Notes under the pieces: generated by a model
What the model saw: the letters and a program-made list of their open reading frames with translations, nothing else
What the model was told of the DNA's origin: nothing
The model's database searches: none
Assembly (NCBI GenBank): GCA_934338765.1
Contig: CAKRHL010000114.1
Location: forward strand, 1 to 6,751
DNA from: an uncultured Lachnospiraceae bacterium
GTDB taxonomy: Bacteria; Bacillota; Clostridia; Lachnospirales; Lachnospiraceae
Direction: 5' to 3'
Length of the DNA: 6,751 bases
Program-made: the position numbers and the translations under genes
Shown: positions 1 to 4,511 of the stretch, one piece after another
Position numbering within the stretch: position 1 is the stretch's first letter
How the letters are laid out: every line of letters begins with the position of its first letter

Positions 1-1
1 G

Positions 2-610
2 TCACATGCGGTCGAAACACTTCAAACCATGAAAAAGGATGGTCCCGTGTTATATTGCTGCCGGCCGCGTCTGGTGGATCAGAACCTGCAGCCTCTGGAG
101 TCCGAGATCAAAAGGCCCCCTATGCGTCCGGATTTTCGCAATGCAATGATCGAAAATATCGTGACAGGTTGTACGGCTGTGTTTGATCAGACCCTTCGTG
201 ATATGGTAGTAAAAGAGCTGCCGGAGTTTACGGTGATGCACGACTGGTGGCTTTACTTGACCGCTTCCTGCTTTGGGAAGATATATTATGATGAGACACC
301 ATATATCTGTTATCGTCAGCACCAGGGAAATGTACTTGGCACCAAGACAAAAAAGATGGATGAATGGAAGATGCGGTTAAAGAGATTTCGGGGAAACCGT
401 GGAAATATCAGCCGTCAGCTTGGAGAATTTATACGGATCTTTGGAGATACGGATCCCGGCAATGAGAAACTTAAGATGGCAGAAAAGTTTTTGGAAGCAC
501 GCAGATCTTTTTGGGCAAGAAAACATTTTCTCAAAGAGACAAAGGTTTACCGGCAGCGTAAAGAGGATGACAGAATTTTTCATATTATATTACTGCTTGG
601 CAATTATTAA
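2..610 (+). CDS. Family 2 glycosyltransferase, C-terminal part (5' end outside window)
   Basis: The reading frame is open from the window edge, so the true start lies upstream; 202 residues are visible. The segment ENIVTGCTAVF, followed by MHDWWLYLTASCFGKIYY and then YRQHQGNVLG, is the characteristic second half of GT2 enzymes of the rhamnosyltransferase-like group. In these the HDWW region sits in the acceptor/catalytic part of the GT-A fold, and YRQH..N is a conserved closing motif. The nucleotide-sugar binding half with its DxD motif is not in the window. The last 90 or so residues are basic and rich in Arg, Lys and Phe, which fits a membrane-associated tail. The enzyme presumably adds one sugar to a surface polysaccharide or its lipid-linked precursor at the cytoplasmic face; the sugar cannot be read from sequence. 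The stop codon overlaps a possible start of the next gene (TAATG at 608-612), so the two are probably co-transcribed. Confidence 0.85.
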   Translation, partial: SHAVETLQTMKKDGPVLYCCRPRLVDQNLQPLESEIKRPPMRPDFRNAMIENIVTGCTAVFDQTLRDMVVKELPEFTVMHDWWLYLTASCFGKIYYDETPYICYRQHQGNVLGTKTKKMDEWKMRLKRFRGNRGNISRQLGEFIRIFGDTDPGNEKLKMAEKFLEARRSFWARKHFLKETKVYRQRKEDDRIFHIILLLGNY

Positions 611-645
611 TGAATGAGATCATACAGGAGGAAAGGTATCTGTTC

Positions 646-2223
646 ATGAACATAATGACAAAAATCGGTGGTTTTTGCAGGGACTATGGGATATGGTATA
701 CCCTGAAAAAGGTTGCATACCGCAGTTATATCAAATATTATCTTGGAAAAAAGTACTGTCCTCTTACGATATCTGAGGAGGAACGAAAAAAACAATCCCA
801 ATGGATCCCGGATAAAGCGGTAAAGATCAGCATTGTAGTTCCGTTGTATAATACAAGAGAGGATTTTTTCCGACAGATGCTGGACTCGGTGACAGATCAG
901 ACATATAAGGACTGGGAGCTTTGTCTGGCAGATGCCAGTGATGATGAGGAGTGCAGCCGGAGGATCCGGCAGATCGCAGAGGAACTTTCCGTGGCAGATC
1001 CCAGGATCCGTTATCAGAGACTTAAGGAAAATCACGGGATTTCTGAGAATACAAACCGGGCCATTGAAATGAGTACGGGGGATTATATTGCGCTGCTGGA
1101 TCATGATGATATTCTACATCCTTCAGCGTTGTTTGATGTGATGCAGGCGATCAATTATCATCAGGGAGAGTTTATTTATACGGATGAGCTTTCCTTTGAT
1201 GGAACACCGGATCGTGTGCAAAATATCCATTTTAAACCCGATTTTTCACCGGAGAGCTTTCGCAGTAACAATTATATCTGTCATTTTTCTGTTTTTTCCA
1301 GATATTTATTGAAAAAAGTGGGTGGTTTTCAAAGAGAGTATGATGGCAGTCAGGATTATGATATGCTGTTGCGGCTTACGGATGAGGCAGACAACATTTA
1401 TCATGTGCCAAAGGTAAGATATTACTGGAGGATCCATGCAGGGTCGGTGGCTTCTTCGACAGCGGCAAAGCCTTACACGGTCGAAGCGGGACGAAGGGCT
1501 TTGGAGGCTCATCTGATGAGAAAAGAGATACGGGGAAATGTACAAAGTGCGGAGGGTTATGGTCCCTTTTACCGGGTTTATTACGAAGTGCCGGAGGATA
1601 CCAGGGTTCTTGTTATGGCGGAAACGGATGCAGTGGCAGGAGAATTAAAGCACAGTCTGAAGGGACTCCCGTACGGGATAGAGGTTTATGCTGTCAATCA
1701 GCCGCGGTTTGAGGTGGATGAAAAGAGATTCGATGTGATCGTATTGGTGAGAGATGGTTATCAGCCGGAGCAGCCAGGGGTAGAATGGATGACGGAGCTT
1801 TTGTCATGTCTGGTGCCGAAGGAGAATATGGTGGCAGCACCGGTGGTTTATGATAACCGGGGCAGAGTTTATCATGCGGGATATGGCTATAGTGAGTCCA
1901 GACCGGAGCAGATATTTAGTCTGTACCGGGGAGTGCCGCGAAAGGATCCGTCCTATATGTACCGGCTGGCTTTTCGTCAGAATGTTTCTCTGGTGGGAGG
2001 CGCAGTGCTGGCAGTCAGAGAAGATGTATACAGTGACTGGGTGGAAGAAAATCTGGAGGTTGGAACCCTGAAGTGGAACGGCTGGGGAGCCTTTTCGGAT
2101 CAGACATGGTTTTCTCTCTGTTTAAAGGCCAAGAAAAGATGGGGAGACTGTATCTACACGCCCTATGTATCTTTTGTAAAGAAGACGGAAGCGGTCAAAA
2201 GCCGGCGGCAGAAAAAATTGTGA
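646..2223 (+). CDS. Large family 2 glycosyltransferase with degenerate second GT domain; probably truncated at the C terminus
   Basis: The GT-A domain spans about residues 60-290. It opens with KISIVVPLYNT, carries the metal/nucleotide-sugar motif DHDD, and has GSQDYD where the catalytic base is expected, followed by YYWRIHAGSVA. The C-terminal half (VAAPVVYDNRGRVYHAGYGY, later LVGGAVLAVR and IYTPYVSF) resembles the second GT2-like domain of large surface-polysaccharide glycosyltransferases. Its expected LNDD-type motif is replaced by LVRDGYQ, so this half is probably not catalytic. The reading frame also allows ATG at 610, giving 537 residues and a TAATG overlap with the upstream stop, but no ribosome binding site precedes it. 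I prefer ATG 646 (525 residues), because AGGAGGAAAGG lies at 626-636 and the family usually starts near MTKIGGFCRDYGIWYTLKK. The donor sugar is unknown. The TGA at 2221-2223 seems premature (see 2224-2364). Confidence 0.85.
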   Translation: MNIMTKIGGFCRDYGIWYTLKKVAYRSYIKYYLGKKYCPLTISEEERKKQSQWIPDKAVKISIVVPLYNTREDFFRQMLDSVTDQTYKDWELCLADASDDEECSRRIRQIAEELSVADPRIRYQRLKENHGISENTNRAIEMSTGDYIALLDHDDILHPSALFDVMQAINYHQGEFIYTDELSFDGTPDRVQNIHFKPDFSPESFRSNNYICHFSVFSRYLLKKVGGFQREYDGSQDYDMLLRLTDEADNIYHVPKVRYYWRIHAGSVASSTAAKPYTVEAGRRALEAHLMRKEIRGNVQSAEGYGPFYRVYYEVPEDTRVLVMAETDAVAGELKHSLKGLPYGIEVYAVNQPRFEVDEKRFDVIVLVRDGYQPEQPGVEWMTELLSCLVPKENMVAAPVVYDNRGRVYHAGYGYSESRPEQIFSLYRGVPRKDPSYMYRLAFRQNVSLVGGAVLAVREDVYSDWVEENLEVGTLKWNGWGAFSDQTWFSLCLKAKKRWGDCIYTPYVSFVKKTEAVKSRRQKKL

Positions 2224-2364
2224 AGGCAGATGGAGCGCTGGAGGATGTTTTTTGCCATGTGGGACCGGATGTTCAAGAAGGCAGATCCCCATGGTAATCC
2301 GGGCATGGAAGTGTTTGGAAAATATTTTTTTGTGGGAAATGATCACAATACTTTACATTTTTGA
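2224..2364 (+). pseudogene. Detached C-terminal tail of the upstream glycosyltransferase, in frame after a TGA
   Basis: After the TGA at 2221-2223 the same reading frame stays open for 46 codons to a second TGA at 2362-2364. The translation contains MERWRMFFAMWDRMFKKADPHGNPG. Related large GT2 enzymes typically end, after the YTPY motif, with a stretch like 'ERW..L...DPYYNPN', and ADPHGNPG fits that position and spacing. A single C-to-T change (CGA to TGA) would explain the break. Without this extension, 196 bases would separate the two genes; with it, only 55. ATG 2230 could in principle start a separate 44-residue peptide, but its only Shine-Dalgarno-like bases (AAGG at 2223-2226) are too close. 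The homology is judged by eye, so the call is moderate. Confidence 0.5.
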
Positions 2365-2380
2365 TTGAGTGAGTTATGAT
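2352..2380 (+). promoter_or_regulatory. Sigma-A type promoter for glf
   Basis: TTTACA at 2352-2357 and TATGAT at 2375-2380 are separated by exactly 17 bases; each differs from consensus at one position. Transcription would begin near 2386-2388, giving a leader of about 20-35 bases before glf. This start point lies downstream of the GTG at 2369, which argues against the longest possible glf reading frame. The promoter overlaps the end of the interrupted glycosyltransferase tail. Confidence 0.6.
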
Positions 2381-2408
2381 ATTTATGCTTCCGTGGAAGG
2401 TAGCGGAA

Positions 2409-2413
2409 TGGAG
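2409..2413 (+). promoter_or_regulatory. Ribosome binding site that favours the glf start at 2420
   Basis: TGGAG lies 6 bases before ATG 2420, the start that gives the usual family N terminus MKYDYLIVGAG. A competing site, GGAAGG at 2395-2400, lies 7 bases before ATG 2408 and would add four residues. Both starts are possible; the conserved protein start favours 2420. Confidence 0.5.
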
Positions 2414-2419
2414 ATTTAT

Positions 2420-3514
2420 ATGAAGTATGATTATCTGATAGTGGGAGCCGGTCTGTTTGGCGCAGTATTTGCCAGAGAGATGACGGATCGTGGCAGAAAA
2501 TGCCTTGTGATAGACAAGAGAGATCACATTGCAGGGAATATTTATACGGAGGAGATCGATGGGATCCATGTACACCGTTATGGTGCCCACATCTTTCATA
2601 CCTCCGATAAAAAAATATGGGAATATGTCAATCAGTTTACGGAGTTTAATCAGTATATTAATTCTCCGGTAGCTGTTTATGGGGATGAGTTATATAATCT
2701 TCCATTTAATATGAATACATTTAGCAAAATGTGGGGAATCCGGACGCCGGCACAGGCAAAGGAGATCATAGAATGCCAGATTAGGGAGGCAGGGATCGTA
2801 GAACCTGCCAATCTGGAGGAGCAGGCGATCAGCCTTGTGGGAACGGATGTGTATGAAAAGCTCATCAAAGGATATACACAGAAACAGTGGGGACGGAAAT
2901 GTACGGAGCTGCCGGCATTTATCATAAAGCGGCTTCCACTGCGGTTTACGTACGACAACAATTATTTTAATGACCGTTATCAGGGGATTCCGGTAGACGG
3001 TTATACCAAGATGGTAGAACGGATGCTGGAGGGCATAGAGGTACGTCTGGAAACAGATTATTTCCGGGTGCGCCATGAGATTGAAGCGGATACAACGGTA
3101 TATACAGGACCGATTGATGAATATTTTGACTATAGTCTGGGACATTTGCAGTATCGCTCACTTCGTTTTGAAATGGAGAAGATGGAGTGCGAGAATTATC
3201 AGGGGAATGCCGTGGTAAATTATACGGCAGCAGATGTACCGTATACCAGGATCATTGAGCATAAGCACTTTACCTTTGGAAAGCAGCCTGTGACAGTGAT
3301 CACCAGAGAGTATTCATCGGAATGGAAACCGGGGGATGAACCATATTATCCGGTGAATGATTCCAGAAATACGGAGCTTTACCGTAAGTATCAGGAGCTT
3401 GCCGGGCAGGAGCAGGGCTTGATCTTTGGGGGAAGATTGGGGCAGTATCAGTATTTTGATATGGATAAGGTAATTGCTTCTGCTTTGTCATGTGTACAGT
3501 CACAAAATAAATAA
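2420..3514 (+). CDS. glf: UDP-galactopyranose mutase
   Basis: This flavoenzyme interconverts UDP-galactopyranose and UDP-galactofuranose in the cytoplasm, supplying the donor for galactofuranose-containing glycans. The 364-residue product is nearly the length of the enterobacterial enzyme (about 367) and aligns with it throughout by eye. Visible features are the FAD dinucleotide-binding loop GAGLFG (residues 9-14), IDKRDHIAGN closing the Rossmann unit, YGAHIFHT (54-61), LPFNMNTF, GYTQKQWGR with the substrate-stacking Trp at 157, IIKRLP with Arg 171, YTRIIEHKHF with Arg 277, EWKPGDEPYYPVND, and the C-terminal GGRLGQYQYFDMDKVI with the Tyr/Asp pair that contacts the diphosphate. All key residues known for the family appear intact. 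The reading frame extends upstream to GTG 2369, but the promoter and conserved N terminus point to ATG 2420 (2408 as alternative). It follows two glycosyltransferases, so their glycan probably contains galactofuranose. Confidence 0.96.
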   Translation: MKYDYLIVGAGLFGAVFAREMTDRGRKCLVIDKRDHIAGNIYTEEIDGIHVHRYGAHIFHTSDKKIWEYVNQFTEFNQYINSPVAVYGDELYNLPFNMNTFSKMWGIRTPAQAKEIIECQIREAGIVEPANLEEQAISLVGTDVYEKLIKGYTQKQWGRKCTELPAFIIKRLPLRFTYDNNYFNDRYQGIPVDGYTKMVERMLEGIEVRLETDYFRVRHEIEADTTVYTGPIDEYFDYSLGHLQYRSLRFEMEKMECENYQGNAVVNYTAADVPYTRIIEHKHFTFGKQPVTVITREYSSEWKPGDEPYYPVNDSRNTELYRKYQELAGQEQGLIFGGRLGQYQYFDMDKVIASALSCVQSQNK

Positions 3515-3525
3515 AGGGGGATTTT

Positions 3526-3555
3526 GTGACAGAGGAGGAAGGATATCAGTATATA
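3526..3555 (+). promoter_or_regulatory. Weak candidate promoter for the BIG2-domain gene
   Basis: GTGACA (3526-3531, five of six matches to the -35 consensus) and TATATA (3550-3555, four of six) are 18 bases apart. This would start RNA about 30 bases before the gene at 3593. No terminator separates that gene from glf, so read-through from glf is an equally good explanation. Confidence 0.25.
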
Positions 3556-3592
3556 TGGGGCGATAGCGGATATAGAAAGGCAGGGAATAATA

Positions 3593-4327
3593 ATGAGATC
3601 CGTTATGAAGCGTATGATGGTAGTGTTAGTGATCGCAGCTGTTCTGACTGTTCAGATGCCGGGGAAAGCAGCAGCGGTGGGTAAACCGATCGAGATGACA
3701 TTGAATTACAGTACTATTCTGGTTAAGCTGCATGGGAAGCAGACCTTAAAGGTTTCTTCCGTTGCACCAAGTGGAGCCGGCAAATCTGTGAAATATGAGA
3801 TTGCGAATCGCAAGGTAGCATCCGTAACAAAAAGAGGAGTTATCAAAGGAAAGAAAATTGGAGTAACAACGATCCGTGTTACCTCCAAAAAGAATAAATC
3901 TCTTAGAAAGCTTGTAAAGGTGATCGTAGCGGATTATGTACCGACCAAGGTGAAATTGTCTGCAGCCTCGGTGAAAATGAAGATTGATCAGAAAAAGACA
4001 TTGAAAGCGACAGTAACGCCGAAAAAGGTGCTTTCTGCCAATAAAAAAGGCACCTGGATCAGCTCTGATGCAGAGATCGTATCAATATCTTCCAAAGGTG
4101 TCATGGTGGCACATCGGGAAGGAACAGCTACGATAACATTTGTTACGTTCAATGGAAAGAAAGCAGCCTGCGCGGTGACTGTAGATGCGCAGGGAGGCAT
4201 ACCGGCACCGTCCGCACCACAACAGACACCGGCAGTACCGGCTTCAGGAGGAACGATCACCACAGCACCGGCTTCCGGATCCTCTGTTAGTGCAGGGATT
4301 GTGAGCGGAAGTGCAATGGAATTATAA
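3593..4327 (+). CDS. Secreted two-domain bacterial Ig-like (BIG2) protein
   Basis: The 244-residue product starts with a signal peptide: basic MRSVMKR, a hydrophobic core at about 8-22 and a likely signal peptidase I site after GKAAA (residue 28). Two BIG2-type Ig-like domains follow, about 32-113 and 116-198. Each has the pattern V-A/S-V-S/T..G-V....G...I....NGKK...VTV, seen as VASVTKRGVIKGKKIGVTTI and again as IVSISSKGVMVAHREGTATI. A low-complexity tail rich in Pro, Ala, Ser, Thr and Gly (200-244) contains PASG twice. There is no LPxTG motif, transmembrane anchor, S-layer homology or choline-binding repeat, so the protein is probably released or held by charge, the Ig domains being strongly lysine-rich. 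BIG2 domains occur in surface adhesins and cell-wall proteins; no specific ligand can be assigned. A modest ribosome binding site (AAAGGCAGGG, 3576-3585) precedes ATG 3593; ATG 3605 is a less likely alternative. Confidence 0.85.
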   Translation: MRSVMKRMMVVLVIAAVLTVQMPGKAAAVGKPIEMTLNYSTILVKLHGKQTLKVSSVAPSGAGKSVKYEIANRKVASVTKRGVIKGKKIGVTTIRVTSKKNKSLRKLVKVIVADYVPTKVKLSAASVKMKIDQKKTLKATVTPKKVLSANKKGTWISSDAEIVSISSKGVMVAHREGTATITFVTFNGKKAACAVTVDAQGGIPAPSAPQQTPAVPASGGTITTAPASGSSVSAGIVSGSAMEL

Positions 4328-4328
4328 A
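4299..4328 (+). promoter_or_regulatory. Possible distal htpG promoter inside the end of the BIG2 gene
   Basis: TTGTGA (4299-4304, four of six matches) and TATAAA (4323-4328, five of six) are 18 bases apart. The predicted start point falls at about 4335, the first base of the perfect CIRCE, which is a usual place for HrcA to block transcription. RNA from here would run into the terminator-like repeat at 4393-4466, so its contribution is uncertain. Confidence 0.3.
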
Positions 4329-4334
4329 ACACTT

Positions 4335-4361
4335 TTAGCACTCCTGTGACAGGAGTGCTAA
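4335..4361 (+). promoter_or_regulatory. Perfect CIRCE operator (HrcA binding site)
   Basis: The half-sites TTAGCACTC (4335-4343) and GAGTGCTAA (4353-4361) are separated by exactly 9 bases and match the CIRCE consensus without a mismatch. CIRCE is the operator of the heat-shock repressor HrcA, best known from groESL and hrcA-grpE-dnaK-dnaJ. Here it ends 7 bases before the -35 box of the htpG promoter. The spacer CTGTGACAG is itself palindromic, so the whole element can form a 13-bp stem (4334-4362) with a 3-base loop. No T tract follows directly, so it is not a typical terminator. Confidence 0.95.
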
Positions 4362-4368
4362 AGTTGTC

Positions 4369-4397
4369 TTGACATTTTTTTAAAATCGTAATAAGAT
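4369..4397 (+). promoter_or_regulatory. Main htpG promoter, sigma-A type
   Basis: A perfect -35 box TTGACA (4369-4374) is followed after exactly 17 bases by TAAGAT (4392-4397), one mismatch from consensus. RNA would start near 4403-4405 and have a leader of about 108 bases. The promoter is framed by two CIRCE elements, which implies repression by HrcA in the absence of stress. Confidence 0.88.
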
Positions 4398-4466
4398 ATC
4401 TACCAGAATGATTGTTAGCAGTCGAAAAGGGTGATTGCTAATCAACAACGAGGTAGATATTTTTTT
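4393..4466 (+). terminator. Terminator-like long inverted repeat across the htpG start region
   Basis: AAGATATCTACC (4393-4404) can pair with GGTAGATATTTT (4452-4463), 12 pairs including one G-U. The second arm runs into a T tract at 4460-4466. The loop contains the second CIRCE, which forms its own stem. RNA arriving from upstream contains both arms and could terminate here; RNA starting at the htpG promoter (about 4404) lacks almost all of the first arm. Part of the first arm overlaps the -10 box, so a role at DNA level is also possible. Function is inferred only from the repeat and T tract. Confidence 0.45.
4415..4441 (+). promoter_or_regulatory. Second, degenerate CIRCE operator downstream of the htpG promoter
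   Basis: TTAGCAGTC (4415-4423) and GATTGCTAA (4433-4441) flank a 9-base spacer, as in true CIRCE. Each half-site has one mismatch to consensus (position 7 on the left, position 3 on the right). It lies about +12 to +38 from the predicted start, the usual CIRCE location. In RNA the arms pair over 9 bp with one G-U, so the leader would carry a 5' stem-loop that might also affect mRNA stability. Confidence 0.8.
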
Positions 4467-4497
4467 GTAAAGAATATGTATAATAAAATGCAAGTTT

Positions 4498-4503
4498 AGG
4501 AGG
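4498..4503 (+). promoter_or_regulatory. Strong ribosome binding site of htpG
   Basis: AGGAGG, followed by T, lies 8 bases before ATG 4512. This decides the start in favour of 4512 over the in-frame ATG at 4518. Confidence 0.9.
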
Positions 4504-4511
4504 TTGTTATT

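Noticed and set aside
607..1104. Long open frame on the - strand (165 codons) opposite the large glycosyltransferase
   Set aside because: It is antisense to a clearly coding frame, lacks a ribosome binding site and its Cys/Pro/Ile-rich translation resembles no family; it is a shadow.
2221..2223. TGA read as selenocysteine
   Set aside because: No selenoprotein context or visible insertion hairpin pattern, and a glycosyltransferase tail has no expected Sec position; a mutated Arg codon is simpler.
2256..2331. Possible terminator between the glycosyltransferase and glf (CCATG/CATGG and GGGA/TCCC pairings)
   Set aside because: The stems are short and bulged, and the T run at 2325-2331 is too far from them; the same bases are better explained as the interrupted protein tail.
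2369..2419. Extended glf start at GTG 2369
   Set aside because: It lies within the promoter spacer and upstream of the predicted transcription start, has no ribosome binding site, and adds residues absent from the family.
4188..4327. Cell-wall sorting signal at the end of the BIG2 protein
   Set aside because: No LPxTG-like motif, no hydrophobic segment and no basic C terminus; the tail is only Pro/Ala/Ser/Thr/Gly-rich.
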